A stretch of DNA of 64,000 nucleotides from Dipteronia dyeriana (GCA_032871835.1 CM065299.1:77836204-77900203), one strand, 5' to 3'; numbered from the stretch's first letter, positions 9,869 to 22,109 are shown. Translations and numbers: made by a program. The notes: generated by a model not told the origin, from the letters alone.

Positions 9869-11892
9869 TTGTTTTGTTTTTTGTTTTTTTGATGAATAAC
9901 TTTCATTAACCAACAGCAAAACACTTTACAATGAAAAGCTAAAGCATGTAGCTATAGCCGAAAACACCTATACAAGCAAAAAAACTCCGCAAGAATAAAC
10001 CAATATCCATCTATACCCCAAGCACTACAAAGAATATCATTTCTTTTAGTTTTTTTTAAATCTACCTTTTGTAGCAAATCGGATCTTCACCTCCCATCTA
10101 ATACAAGCTTCTCTTCACTGATTGTTGTTATGACGCAAAACATTATAATTCCTCCAAATATTATATATTGTAGAAGCAAAAACTAGTCGACACAAATAAG
10201 CCTTAATAGTTTTACCCTCCAACCCAAAAGAAACCACATCTTCCCAGCAGTTAGGCGGATTAAGCACGCTATATAAACTCTTAACCCGCTGCCAAATTCT
10301 GCTACTATAACCACAAGCAAAAAATAATTGAACTCTATCCTCAATGACATGTCTACAAAAGATGCATTTCACATTCCCTTGAAACCCCTATATGAACAAC
10401 TTCCTCCTAGTGGTCCAAGCATCCCTTATTGCTAACCAAGTGATGAACGCCTGTTTAGGAATTGAAAAAGGAAACCAGACCAATGCTCACCAATCCACAA
10501 CATTTTCCTTAACTTGAATGGAAACCCATTGACCATTCTGGACGATAGATTCTAACCGAGTCTCAAGTTTACTATGAGCATCATAGATGACCCTATACCC
10601 ATACTTCTCTAGAGCACCCCATCCGGGTTCCAAGCATCAAACCAAAAATAAATATTCTTCCCATTACCAACATCAAATGGGACAAAACGTTCAGCTTCAT
10701 CTCTAAGCTGTAACAATTTTCTCCGACTCCAAGTACAAATATGAGGGATAGAAACTTGCCATAAGCTCTTACCTTTTAGAAGATTTTCCTTTACCCATGC
10801 AACCCAAATGGATCTAGTTTTCGCAAACAAACTCCAAATATGCCTCTTCGTGGCTGCTCTGTTCCATTCCTCGAGCTTTTTAATGCCTAGATCTAAAATG
10901 AAAATACTACTCCAATAAACTTGCACACTATACAACACAAGAAATAAGTTGCAACCTCTCAGTAAAGGATAAATTCCTAGAAAGCTAAGAATTTATTCTT
11001 GTAGTAATTTTCTCTAATAGAGTATCACAATTGGCTGCACACAGCCGAGAAGAAATCAAGGGAACTCCTAAATAACGAATCAGAAGTGTACCTTCACCCA
11101 TCTTCGGTGTATAAAGAATCTGAGATTGAACCAAAGGAGAGACCCTAGCACAAAAACAAGTACTCTTATCGGGATTTTACCTTTAGACCAGATAGCGACT
11201 CAAATTCACTAAGAACTTTCTGAACAACGCTAATATAACGCATACTAGCCTCTGAGAAAATGAGAACATCATCCGCAAAACATAGATGCGAGAGACCATC
11301 TTTAGAGCAACGATGATGATAGCCAAATCCCTCATACATTGTGCCAAAAGAAACTTCCATAGACAAAACAAACAAATAAAGAGATAAAGGATCACCTTAC
11401 CTAAACCCTCTCTTCCCCTCAAAATAACCAACCAAAGTACCATTTACAACCACTGAAAACCGAGGAGAAGTAATACACTCCCCGAACCCAAGAAACAAAT
11501 TTTCCAAGCATACCGAGACAACAAAGACTATGAAGAGCAAAATCACAATTGACCGAATCATCCTTCATAGGATCCACCTTCATTGTACAATAGGCTGTTC
11601 CACCACTCTTATGATAATTCTTTATAACTTCTTGAGCCAACTGCCAATAACACATTTTCAGCAATACTTTTATTAGGAATAAAACCTGTTTGGTTAGGAC
11701 TAATTAAGTCTTCCAGACAAGAAACCAATCGATTCTCCAAAATTTTAGGAATGCACTTGTAGGAAGATTACAACAAGAGATAGAGTGAAAATCACCCATT
11801 TTTGAAGGATTTACTTTCTTCGGAACCAACGTGATAATTGTAGCATTTGCTGCTTTTAGAAGCTTTCTAGATTGTAAAAAATTCCTAATAAC
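9869..11892 (-). pseudogene. LINE-1 (L1-type) ORF2, 3' portion: RT C-terminal half and zf-RVT
   Basis: The minus strand carries VIRNFLQSRKLL...ITLVPKKVNPSKMGDF (11800-11892), a core reverse-transcriptase block of plant L1 elements. The catalytic FADDVLIF box is near 11250-11280. A zf-RVT region follows (KRHIWSLFAKTRSIWVAWVKENLL near 10780-10860, then CIFCRHVIEDRVQLFFAC near 10310-10370). The end is an adenine-rich tail, seen as T-rich DNA at 9869-9888. Stops and frameshifts are spread throughout. The 5' part was displaced to 34762 by insertion of TatA. LINEs copy themselves by target-primed reverse transcription; this copy is dead. Confidence 0.87.
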
Positions 11893-12621
11893 TGTTATTG
11901 GCAAATCCTAGACTGAGTCAGCCCAAGTAGGTCAAAGAAGACCCGACCAGTCTCCCCGACCAAGATAGCGCAAACGATCGGGTTAGAAGATCCGATCGGG
12001 TCGTCAAGATGGTCAGGGCCAAGGTCGAGATCAAGTAAAATTGCTGATCGGGGGAAATGAGAATGGTCGGGAGAAATTGGTGATTGGACACGTGGCACGT
12101 GGATAGCACCCAGATTCGATGGAATCACTACCCAAATACGTAGAAGAAGAATCCTACTGAAATAAGATGTCTAGAAGCAAGCTGTGATAAGAGAGTAAAT
12201 TTCCTTGTAGATATCAAAGTCTAAATCGGGCATGAAATTCAATATGATTGAAAGACAACCGGCACAAAACATGGAAGAAGAACAATACGACTCCAAGAAG
12301 TTAGAATTTCATTAAATAACAAAAACTTTCCTTGTACATTAAGAATTAGAGTTCTATGCATGTATAAATAGATCCTAATAATACCCATAAAGGGGTGAAC
12401 GCTAATTGGCTAGTAAGAGCGTAAGATAGATCAAATGTGTAATCGCCTTTAACATAGTGAATTTTTCTTGCCGCTATCGGCAATCGTGGATGTTTCCTCA
12501 CATTGGGTCATTACCACGTAAAATTCTGTGTCTTATTTATTTTCCGTTCACTTTGATCAGCAATCAGTTTTTATTCTGCATTAATTGTGACGGGAGGTTA
12601 ATCCAGAAATCACCATTAACA
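11893..12621 (+). repeat. TatA 5' LTR
   Basis: It starts TGTTATTGGCAAATCCTAGAC and ends CACCATTAACA, with TATAAATA at 12363-12370. Compared with the 3' LTR it lacks about 60 bp just after CCTAGACT (present at 33997-34056) and shows scattered substitutions, so the insertion is not recent. The GATCGGG-rich U3 and the ATCGGCAATCGTGGATGTTT block near the end are shared with the solo LTR at 3504-4740. Confidence 0.9.
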
Positions 12622-12623
12622 AC

Positions 12624-12640
12624 TGGCGCTAGATGAAGCG
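12624..12640 (+). promoter_or_regulatory. TatA primer binding site
   Basis: TGGCGCTAGATGAAGCG follows the LTR end after two bases. TGGCGC openings are usual for primer sites of plant Ty3/gypsy elements that do not use tRNA-Met; I cannot name the tRNA. Confidence 0.6.
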
Positions 12641-12705
12641 GTCGAACCTCCGCTAGTATTTGGTTTAAGTGATATATTTTGAAAGAAGTTAGCAAAAAAC
12701 AATAT

Positions 12706-14456
12706 CATGGACACTGGCAGAGACAGAAGTTCATCACAACGCAACGTTGATGCCGTGCCAATGTCTCTAATCCTGTTGATGTCAACACCACAAGAGAAGA
12801 CCCATCCTTAAGGACCCCGCCATCCACCAGACCTGACGCAGTTACATCCACGGGTGTAACTGCTGGTATTTCCCCATAAGCGTTCAAGCAGATCAGGAGT
12901 CCTTGCAAAAAGTCATTGAAGATACCGCTAGGCAGGGAATCAGCATATCAGCCACGACTAACCTAAGTCCTCCATATCAACTTCCCATGCCGATGGTGGC
13001 CCAAGATCCCAAGATACGCTCCGAGATAGCAGCGGCCACTCCAGGAGCGCCCTAGAAATCTGGTAGAGATAAGGCGGAGCATCGTGAAAAAAAGAGGCGT
13101 TCGCACAGAAGAGGTGGCCAAGAAAACCGGGAAGCGAGGGAACACAGAGAGCCTAGTTTGTGGGAAGAAGTTGAGAGGTATAATGGAGCGAAAACCTACA
13201 ACGAACAAGAACACAAATATGATGGCCAGCGAAAAAGGTCCCGTCCACATTCAATTAACGATGAAACAACCCCTAGAAAGTGTATGGAGCTAACCCCTGC
13301 AGTCTGACGTGACCCCTTCGTTGTCCAGATCAGCGGGCGAGTCCTCAGGGACCTATATGGGCTCATTATCCGTCAGAGGTTTGACGAGCGTGGAGAGCCT
13401 GAGGGGGAGCAAAAGATTCTCCTTAGGAGGGTAGATCCCCTTGAACAAAGGTAGAACTTGGGAAACCCACTGATCAGGAGCTTTGGGAGCCCCGCTTGTT
13501 GATTCTATAGGGCAGACCCGTTTTTCGGAGAAATTCAGAATGCCGCATGTGGAGCAATTCAAAACCAATACTTACCCACATGAGCATGTAAGGAGGTACC
13601 GGAGTGCAATGGCGTAGTATGATTATGATGACACCCTTATATGTCGGATGTTTCCGTAAACGTTGGGAGATTAGGGGTCCAGATAGTTTGGATGGCTATC
13701 CGTAAGCTCCATTAGGAATTTTGAAGAGTTAGTACAAGCGTTTACCAGGCAGTTCATGGGAAACATCCAACGAAGGAAGTCCATATCAGCCTTGTCAACC
13801 CTAAAAGAAAGGAGAAACGAGAAACGAGAAGTTGAAAGACTACCTGGCTAGATTTTCTCCAGAGGTGTCAGAAGTGCAAGGTCCCAGTGATGATACAGTA
13901 GTGTCGGCATTCATCGACAGTTTATAGCACAACCATCTGACCCTAAGCTTGAGGCAAAGGGGGGCTGACCACATACGCAAGCATGGTAGACCATGTCAGA
14001 GGGTCCGCCATGGCAGAGGAAGAACAGCTGGCCCATGGTAGAGAACTTATACACGGGGGTCGGCCCGAAAGTAGCCAGAGGCACAAGATGGTAACCCAAA
14101 GAATAACGACAAATGGGAGTAGAAAAGCAGTGAAGGTAAAGGTAAGGACGGACGAAGGATGAAGACAAAGGTGGTAGGCAATTCAAGCGGCAATACACGA
14201 AATACACTCTACTGGCCAAATGGCAAGAAGAAATCTTGAATGTGATAGAAGATAAGGATTTGTACGAAGCAGTCGAGTTTTACCATAAAAGACACCACCA
14301 AATACTGCAGGTTTCACCAGGAGAATGGCCGTGAAACCTCCAAGTGTTATCAGCTGAGAGACTACATCGAAAAGCTAATCAGAGAAGAACACCTTAAAGA
14401 CATGATCCTTAGGAGTGGGGATGACCGGTGTATTAATACTGTAGTCAAGGGGTGAG
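12706..14456 (+). pseudogene. TatA gag
   Basis: The first ATG after the primer site is at 12706. Gag-like text in several frames follows: an Arg-rich stretch (13100-13270), family-like fragments near 13520-13570, and a zinc-finger-like end near 14300-14360 reading KYCRFHQENGRETSKCYQLRD. In this lineage the motif is usually YC-x2-H-x3-GH-x4-C, so the second His has become Arg. The piece ends with EHLKDMILRSG. There are stops and frameshifts every few tens of codons, so only the outline of the particle protein remains. Confidence 0.65.
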
Positions 14457-14596
14457 ATAGAAGTCATAGGAGCCCCATGAGAGATTCAGATAATAGAGCA
14501 ATCAATACCATCTTTGGTGGCCCGTACACCGGGAGTAGTAGTCAAGAGAGGATGTCTGAAGTTAGAGAAGCTATAGATGGTTAGAGAAACCTGGAG

Positions 14597-15211
14597 GTGA
14601 AACTGCTAGGGCCAGATAAAAAGAAATCTAAACAAGGTTGGGACCCAATAATTTTCACCGAAGCAGATGCAGATGCACATGCACATGCACATGCATCGGG
14701 GGTAAGGCCGAACGATGCAATTGTTGTGTCGGTTCTCGTAGGGCATAGGGAAGTAAAAAGGGTGCTGATCGACAATGGAAGCTCAACTGATATTCTAAGT
14801 GTGAAAGTGTTTGACCAATCCGGGTTGTAAAGAAAAGACCTTCAACCATTTAAAGTCCCGCTTAAAGGCTTTGGAGGAGCAAAAGTAAGACCGTTAGGGA
14901 TAATGAAGTTGCCTGTGGAGATCAGAAGCTTTCCCTGTACTAAGATAGTATTACTGGACTTTGTGATCGTGAATGTAGAGAATTGGCCATACAATGCCTT
15001 ACTAGGCTGGCCTTTCCTAAACAAGACAAAGGCCGTGACCGCCACCTATGCACTAACAGTGAAATTTCTTACGGAGGCAGGAGTGGGAGTCGTGAGAATC
15101 TCACAGAAGTGGGCAAGAAAGGCAAATTTGGCCGTGTACAGAGAGAAAGCAGAGTCGGGGGTAATGCAAGTGTACTCCCTTGGGAAGTATGAAAGACCAG
15201 AAGATGGATGA
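14597..15211 (+). pseudogene. TatA aspartic protease region
   Basis: The frame 14597-14830 reads GWDPIIFTEADADAHAHAHAS, then VLIDNGSSTDIL near 14765-14800. Asp-Asn-Gly in place of Asp-Thr-Gly is common in plant Tat proteases, so this site may be native. After a stop at 14828 the next frame contains LKGFGGAKVRPLGIMKLP and NALLGWPFLNKTKAV, the flap and second hydrophobic block of the fold. The enzyme would cleave Gag-Pol in the particle. The acidic-histidine stretch before it comes from a GCACAT repeat. Confidence 0.8.
14665..14695. repeat. In-frame GCAGAT/GCACAT hexanucleotide repeat
   Basis: Two GCAGAT and three GCACAT units run in a row and encode Ala-Asp-Ala-Asp-Ala-His-Ala-His-Ala-His just upstream of the protease domain. 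The phase preserves the reading frame. Confidence 0.85.
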
Positions 15212-16300
15212 TGTGGAGGTTGGAGCGGAAACTCTAACCCGGTTCGACCTAGACCCGAGGGAGACACCTCCGGAAAATGTGGAAAGTCAGGAAGATGAAC
15301 CGACCATAGAGGTTGCAGTTGATGACCACAGTCCCGAAAAGACCGTAAGGCTCGGGGCTTGGCTGACAAAAGAGTGCGGGATGAGATAGTCAGCCTACTG
15401 AAGTAATATAAAGACGTGTTTGCATGGAAACACAATGATATGTTGGGAATCGATTCGAAGATAATTTCGCACTGTTTAGCAGTTCACCCCGACTGTAAGC
15501 CGGTTGTTCAGAAAAGAAGACAGTTTAACCCGGAGAGAAGCAAGACGATCAAAGAGGAGGTAGAGAAGCTGCTGGCAGCAGGATCTATAAGGAAAGTAAA
15601 GTACCCTAAATGGGTGGCCAACGTGGTTCTAGTAAAAATGAAAAATGAAAAATGAAAAATGAACAGTGGATGATGTGTGGATTTCACTGACCTCAACAAA
15701 GCATGCCCGAAGGATAGCTTCCCTTTACCTCAGATTGACCATATAGTGGATGCAACCGCCGGTCATGAGTTGTTGAGCTTCATGGATACGTACTCTGGAT
15801 ATAACCAGATCCAGATGTTCAAATCTGACGAAGACAAAACATCCTTTACCACCGATTAGGGGTTATATTGCTACAGAGTCATGCCTTTTGGTCTTAAAAA
15901 TGCCGGGGCAACTTACCAGAGATTGGTAAATAAGAAGTTCGCTCGACAGATCGACAGAAATATGGAAGTATATGTGGATGATATGCTGACAAAAAGCATA
16001 ACGTCAGAGGAACATGCAAGAGATCTCAGGGAAACATTCATACTGCTACGAAGGTTCAGTATGAAGTTCAACCCAAAAAAGTGCTTTGGAGTACCTTCGG
16101 GGAGATTCCTAGGGTTCTAAATTCACCAGAGAGGAATTGAAGTTAACCCAGAGACAATAAAGACGTTGGAGGAAATGAGGTCTCTAAGAACATTAAAGGA
16201 AATCCAGAGGCCAACAGGGTGCTTGGCATCTCTGAATCGATTCATAAGCAAATCGACTGACAAATGTCTTCCCTTCTTTAAGGCAATTAAGAAGGGTAGG
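15212..16300 (+). pseudogene. TatA reverse transcriptase
   Basis: The order is DVFAWKHNDMLGID (15412-15455), QKRRQFNPERSKTIKEEVEKLLAAG, then KYPKWVANVVLV near 15600. A heptanucleotide expansion at 15633-15663 interrupts the frame. After it come DFTDLNKACPKDSFPLPQID (15677-15740), SFMDTYSGYNQIQM, VMPFGLKNAGATYQRLVN (15870-15930), and the catalytic YVDD in MEVYVDDMLTKS near 15963-15995. A thumb-like ETFILLRRFSMKFNPKKC follows. Stops interrupt it at 15858 and 16120. These motifs are diagnostic of Tat-type Ty3/gypsy RT. Confidence 0.88.
15633..15663. repeat. (AAAAATG)n expansion inside TatA RT
   Basis: AAAAATG is repeated about four times and introduces stop codons (reading KNEK-stop) just before the conserved WMMCVDFTDL block. 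The expansion is absent from the conserved protein pattern and so is a secondary slippage event. Confidence 0.85.
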
Positions 16301-17060
16301 GGTGGAATAGAACGATGAGTGCGAAATTTTTTCAAAAAGATAAGGAAATATCTAGGAAAAACACCGATACCCTTTTGAGAAGAAGTGTTTTACTTGTACC
16401 TGTCAGTAACGCCTGTAGCAACAGATTCAAATCTGGTCAGATTAGATGAGTGGGTACAAAAGCCAGTATATTACACAAGCAAAGCTTTGTTACCAACTGA
16501 TACAAGGATTCACCAGCCGAACAGATGACACTGGCCTTTTTTACTGCAGCAAGAAAGCTAAGGCCGTATTTTCAAGCCCATAAGATCGTGGTCTATACAG
16601 ACTGTCCGTTAATGCAAATTCTATCGAAACTTGAAGTGTCCGGGAGACTAATAAATGGGCTGTGGAGTTGAGCGAGTTCGAGATAACATATCTATCGATG
16701 GCCACAATAAAGGGGCAAGTAAAAGCTGACATGATCACAGAGTTCACCGAACCAAACAACGAGGTGATCAGGATGCTGAAGTAGGATGATGAGTTCGCAT
16801 GGAAACTACATGTAGATGGGTCGTCAAACACGCACGGCAGCGGGGTCGGGATATTCATATCTACTCCAGAAGGTGATCCGGTTGAATGTGCTCTGCGGTT
16901 TGACTTCAAAACCACTAACATGGCCGAGTATGAGGCACTTTTGGCAAGACTTAAGTCTGTTCGGCCTTAGGGCTGGATGAACTAGAAATATTCAGTGACT
17001 CGTAAGTGGTTTTAAACCAAATTTTGGATTAGTATCAAGCCAAAGACAACATGGCAGCAT
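16301..17060 (+). pseudogene. TatA dual RNase H (RNH plus archaeal-type aRNH)
   Basis: A first RNase H remnant reads KPVYYTSKALLPTDTRIHQP (16455-16515) and IVVYTDCPLMQIL (16587-16625). A second, separate RNase H follows: KLHVDGSSNTHGSGVGIF (16803-16855), with CALRFDFKTTNMAEYEALLARL (16892-16955) holding the Asp-Gly-Ser and Ala-Glu-Tyr catalytic positions, then LEIFSDS near 17000. A second RNase H after the native one is an established trait of the plant Tat clade and supports the lineage call. Stops and frame changes make both inactive. Confidence 0.8.
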
Positions 17061-17399
17061 ATTTGTGGGTAGCCAAAACGTTGTTAGGAAGGTTCAAGAC
17101 GTATAGGATCACCCAAATCTTGAGGGAAAAGAATGAGAAGGCACACTCTGTCAAAATTGACATCTGCTACTATCGGTATATAGTCACATACCATCCCAGT
17201 TGCTCATCTTAAAAGCCAAGCATTGAGGACCAAGAGGAAACATTGGAGATAAGAGCGATTGAAGGAGAGCAGATCACTTGGATGACCCTGATCAGGGAAT
17301 ACCTTGAAGATGAAACACTGCCAACAGAAGTAACTGAAGCAAAACGTCTTAGGTATAAAGCTATCAGGTACTCGATGGTCGGGGGACAATTGTACAAGA

Positions 17400-18500
17400 G
17401 AGGATTCTCGAATGCCTTGTAGAGATGTGTCTGTCCAGTGGAGAGCCGACGGGTATTAGAAAGCATTCACAGAGGAGTATGTAGGAACCATTCTGGTGGT
17501 AAAAGTTTAGCACACAAAACTCTCAGATAAGGCTTCTACTGGCTGACCCTATTCCAAGACGCTCAGGTAGTCGTGGATCAATGTGGAGGTTGCAAGTGGA
17601 CAGCTAACGACATAAAGAGGCCTCCCGAGGAGTTGAAGAGTCTGTCATCACCTTGGCCGTCCGCCATGTGGGGGCTAGACTTGATCGGCTTGATGCCAAC
17701 TGCAACCAAAAGTGGGGCAAAGCATGCTGTTGTAAGCGTAGATTACTTTACCAAATAGGTCGGGGCAGAAGCGCTGGTGCATATAACCGAGACCAATACG
17801 ACGAGTTTCGTCAAGAAGAATGTCCTCTATTGGTTCAGAATCCCAGACACGATAATCACGGACAACGTAACTCAATTTGACAGTGTCAGTTTCAGAAACG
17901 TGTTGGAATTTCGGTATAAAAAAATATTATGCCACACCAGCTCACCTTCAGACCAATGACCAGATAGAAGCAGTAAACAAGATAATCAAACACACCCTGA
18001 AGGCAAAGCTAGATGCCAGGAAAAGAAACTGGGCAAACAAGTTGCATCAAGTTCTATGGGCATACCGAACCATAAAAAGGACTTCGACGGGGGAAACCCC
18101 TTATTCACTGGCGTTCGAGACAGAGGCAGTGATCCCGGTAGAAGCAATTCATAACTCACCAAGGGTGCATCTCCTCCATCCTGAGTCAAACACTGGTATG
18201 CTGGAACGGAACTTAGACGAGTTGGAAGAAAAAAGAGATATGTCAAGGGTAAGGACTACGGCCTGTCAACAAAGGGCTACAAGATACTATAACTCAGATG
18301 TCCGAATCAGGAGATTCCAACTTGGAGATCTCGTTCTAAGAAGGGTGTCGCCCAATACATGAGATAAGTCAGCTGGGGCTTTGGTGGATAAATGGGAAGG
18401 TCCATACCAGGTGGTCGGGTAGGCCGGACATGGGGCGTACCGCCTTGCCCAACTAGAAGAAGTGAGTTACCTAGGCCATGCAATGCTCAATACCTAAAGA
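17400..18500 (+). pseudogene. TatA integrase
   Basis: The zinc-binding part is seen as RVLESIHRGVCRNHSGG and VVDQCGGCK (17450-17605). The catalytic core has Asp in GLDLIGLMP (17670-17700), Asp in ITDNVTQF (17852-17880) and Glu in QTNDQIEAVNKII (17950-17990), with a frameshift near 17900 between the last two. The C-terminal part, RFQLGDLVLRRV (18310-18350) and KWEGPYQVVG (18390-18420), is family-like. A stop at 17756 (TAG after YFTK) and one at 18360 break the frame. All three DDE residues are still visible, so decay here is by frame damage, not by loss of the active site. Confidence 0.87.
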
Positions 18501-19149
18501 TGTTCCTACCTGTAGGGGTCTCTCAGTTTTTCTTTTTTGCTTTTATTTCTTTAGAGATTGATTCGCTTTGTTAGCTGATTGTTTTATGTTTCCTATTAGC
18601 ATTCAATAAAAACCCCTTTGAGGGAACAGTTTTAGAAATCAATAATAGTGTCCTAAAACTTTATTTTTAAAACTTTGTTTTCGTATATAAAACAATCTCG
18701 AGGCATTTAGAAATCGCTCAGTATCGATTGGGGGCACCCGAGAGGCCCAGCAAGGGGGCCGAAAACATGTCACAAATGTAGTGTACACTTACCGAGACTA
18801 ACCGGGTGCATTAAAGCACTGTTAGGTCGCCTACAGGTCATAAGTACCTGATAGGATACGCCAAGAGTTGAACAAGGGATAAGTATTTTTACACTAAAAC
18901 ATGTGCAATTAAAGCACCTGCTAAAGTCAGTAAAGTACGAGATGTCCCCGTTACAACGAATCTTGATCAACAAACTATTGGGAGACGTCCTAATGACCTA
19001 ATTGTCAGATAAAAGACGAGTCTATAAATTAGATACCATGTAAATGGGTTATAAAAGAACACTTCTTGACATAAAAGCAGTGAGATGATCGGGGGCTTGA
19101 GTAACCGATCGGTTGACCCGAACGGCTCCCCCGACCCTGCCTATGCAAG
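18501..19149 (+). other. TatA spacer downstream of pol; no gene
   Basis: This lies between integrase and the hAT-2 insertion. It contains T-rich sequence near 18530-18700, then a moderate-GC stretch with CGATCGGGGG words like those in the LTR (19085-19135). Long untranslated spacers before the 3' LTR are usual in Tat elements. I see no coding pattern. Confidence 0.6.
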
Positions 19150-19864
19150 GGTTATTACCTCTGAAGCACGAGCACCTTTTTTTTTTTAGAGGTAGCACGT
19201 GTCCGACATGGACACGCGTACGACACTCGTGGACACGCGTCGGACACGCGTTTTCCCGTATCTGTTGACTTTCCGGTGAACTTGACTTTCTAACACGGCT
19301 TGTACACGCTTAGACACAACAAGGACACGTCTGGGACACATTTGGGGTACTTTTGTAATTGAGCAATAACAGCAGAAGCAGCGGAAGATCTTGCAGTAGT
19401 CTGTTCGGTGGTTATCTTTACAAAAAATGGGGTCAATTTTATAATTTTAAAAAATATTGGGAACTAATAATAAATTTTATTAGGGTTTCTTGCCTTCTTT
19501 TCATCTCTTTCGCTCACAATTCAGAAATCAAAATCCAATATCTAAGCAGCAGCTGAAGAAGTGTAGAAAGGAGGAGTTTTCTTTCTCTTATAAATCACTC
19601 AAATCACTTAAATCAGCAAAAAAATCCTAAAAAGCTGCCGAAGTAGTGAAGAAGCTTTTCATCACTTTCTCTATTGAAATTAGAAGTGAAATACGAAGTA
19701 CTTGTCGAAGAAGTGAAGAAGGACAAAGAAGAAGAGAAGAGGAAGAAGAACCGAGGAAGAATCGAAGAAGAAACGCGTACCTTACACTGAAATCATCAGG
19801 TGTTTCTCCTTGTGGTTGCGGGCTGCCTGAATGCCTTTCTTCTTCACGTATATAAATATATATA

Positions 19865-21546
19865 AAGCAAATTGCACTCAACCTCCCTGAGGTTTGGTCT
19901 CTTACATTCGTAAACAACTTTATCATTAATTGACACTCACACCCCTACCGTTAGGTCAAACTTAACTGTTGACTAACTGTTATATTTAGAAGACTAAACT
20001 CTCCATTATACATAAATTAAATTAATAAAAAAAACATTTTATCATACAATTAAAATAACAAACATAAATGATTTCCATATTTCTTCAATCCAAACCCAGA
20101 AACATCAATCCAAACCACCACCAAATCCACACCAAACCACCCAAACTCAAACAGTCAACAATCACTTCAATCTCTTGTTTTTCATTGGGAATAAATATAT
20201 ATAATCCATCTTCAATCAAAAATATATAATTTTCCAGATTTGGAATCAAACCCCAAACACCACCATTTTCTCTCTCCTCTCATCGCTGCTCTCAACAAAC
20301 CCCATCATCATCTTCGACGCGCCGTCATGTGCACCGCCGCCGCACCAGCCTTTGTCTTTTCCTCCTTACGCCACGAACCCTCTTCTCTTCCTCTCCGTGA
20401 CCACCCCTAGCAGTGAAGAAACAAGCAGCTTTTTTCAGAATCTGGAAAAATTTTAGATTTGAAGAAATCTCGAAAATTTTCTAGATTTCAAATCAATAAA
20501 GAAACAAGCAGCAAGAATCCAAAAATAGCCGCTTTTATTCTCTATTCCAATGCTTCCTTTTAGCCTACATTGTTTACTCTTTTTTGTGGTTGTTCTAAAA
20601 TAAGGAAAAAAAAAAACCCTTCGAATGCGCACATCCCACTATTTGTACCTTTCTTTCTTTCCACTCCTTTCTTAGATCCTAATCTTCTGTACAATCTTTC
20701 TTCTATGTAATACTAATACCATTTCAACAAAGATTTAGCAACCAATCTTGGTCCTCTTCTTCCAGATTTTTTAGGTAATAATTACAATATCTCTTAACAT
20801 TTTATTTATGGGTTCTTACGATTGCTTAGCAGCTCTGCAACGGACTTTTCAAAATCGGAAAAAATTATATGGGTTGTTTCCAAATACTTGAATCTGTTTT
20901 GGGTTATTTTGTTTTTCCTCAATCTGTTATGTTTTTCAATTCTATGTATGCAAATCTGATTATGGTTTTTATTTTTTATTTTAAGTTTTTTAATTGACGG
21001 TCGTAATAATTTATGAAGACAATAGCAGATAGCATGTTGTTAATCTAGTGAAAGAATACAAACTGAATGTTTGTGGTTTGATTTCTATTTCGTTGTTTCA
21101 GATGTTAGTGTTGTGTTATAATTGTTGTAATTAAATCAATGAAGAAACAACCAGCTCTTTTGATTGAAGATGGAATATATATTTTATTTTTTTACAGATT
21201 AAAGTTTTTGAAAAACAAGAGATTGAAGTGATTGTTGCAAGAGAAGAAATTGTTTGATGTTTGGGTTTGGGTGGTTTGGTGTGGATTTGGTGGTGGTTTG
21301 GGTTGATTTTTCTGGGTTTGGATTAAAGAAGAAATATGGAAATCATTTATATTTGTTATTTTAATTTTTTGATATTTTTTTTTTATTAATTTAATTTAGG
21401 TATAAGGGATAGTTTAGTCTTTTAAATATAACAGTTAGTCAACGGTTAAGTTTGACCTAACGGTAGGGGGTATGAATGTCAATTAATGATAAAGTTGTTT
21501 CCAAGTGTAAGAGATCAAACCTCAGGGAGGTTGAGTGCAATTTGCT
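19865..21546. mobile_element. Mutator-like (MULE) element with TIRs over 300 bp
   Basis: The left end AGCAAATTGCACTCAACC and the right end are reverse complements, and the similarity runs inward for about 330-340 bp: both contain CCCTACCGTTAGGTCAAACT, AACTGTTATATTTA, AACCCAGAAA and CAAACCACCACCAAATCCAC. Flanks show a 9-10 bp repeat AATATATATA (19855-19864 and 21547-21556), the target length of Mutator. The inside, 20230-21150, has a GC-rich patch (20310-20410) with a 27-codon frame from the ATG at 20326, and T-rich sequence beyond. No transposase is present. A captured host gene fragment (Pack-MULE) is possible but not shown. Confidence 0.78.
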
Positions 21547-21609
21547 AATATATATATATGATATTATGGGCTGTGGCTGTGGGACAAATTTGTTTAATTA
21601 TAGGCTATG

Positions 21610-22095
21610 TGTCACGGCCCGCCCAATTTTGATCCAAGGAGCCCAAACAAAGCCTAAAGTTAGGCACAAGCCCTTGGAAGATTCTAGAGTCTTCTCCACT
21701 CATCTAGCAAGGTCAACCTTGGAAGACTCTAGTAACATTTTAGAACTCTCTTGTAAATATCTAGGGTTATGAATACTTGTAGAGAAACCTAAATACATGT
21801 AGAACATTCTGGAGACTCAATCTCCTAGAGTAGTCTAGAACATTCATTGAGGAGGTGAACCACTATAAATAGGTAGCCCATCTCATTTGTAAGGCATCCA
21901 AGCCAAGAATACTCAAAGCATTGTAAAGCTTTCTCATAGCAATACACTTTGCCTTATTTTCCTACAAAGCTCTTTTAGTCCTTCTCTAGTCTCTCAAGCC
22001 TTTGAGAGTGATCAAGCAAGGCTTACTTAGCAATCTCGCCCAGAAATTGTCTAAGTGCCGCACGGGTTAGCTGCGCAAACTTTAACCCCGTGATA
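21610..22095 (+). repeat. Chromovirus 5' LTR
   Basis: TG...A termini with a short inverted TGTCACGG/CCGTGATA. TATAAATA is at 21864-21871. It differs from the 3' LTR at about eight sites, mostly C/T or G/A, for example CGGCCCG against CGGCCCA near the start. Confidence 0.95.
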
Positions 22096-22097
22096 GT

Positions 22098-22109
22098 TGG
22101 TATCAGAGC
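22098..22109 (+). promoter_or_regulatory. Chromovirus primer binding site (tRNA-Met type)
   Basis: TGGTATCAGAGC begins two bases after the LTR and is the complement of the 3' end of initiator tRNA-Met. Confidence 0.95.

Noticed and set aside
19646..19855. Arg/Glu-rich frame in hAT-2
   Set aside because: Purine-rich low-complexity DNA (GAAGAAG); no domain.
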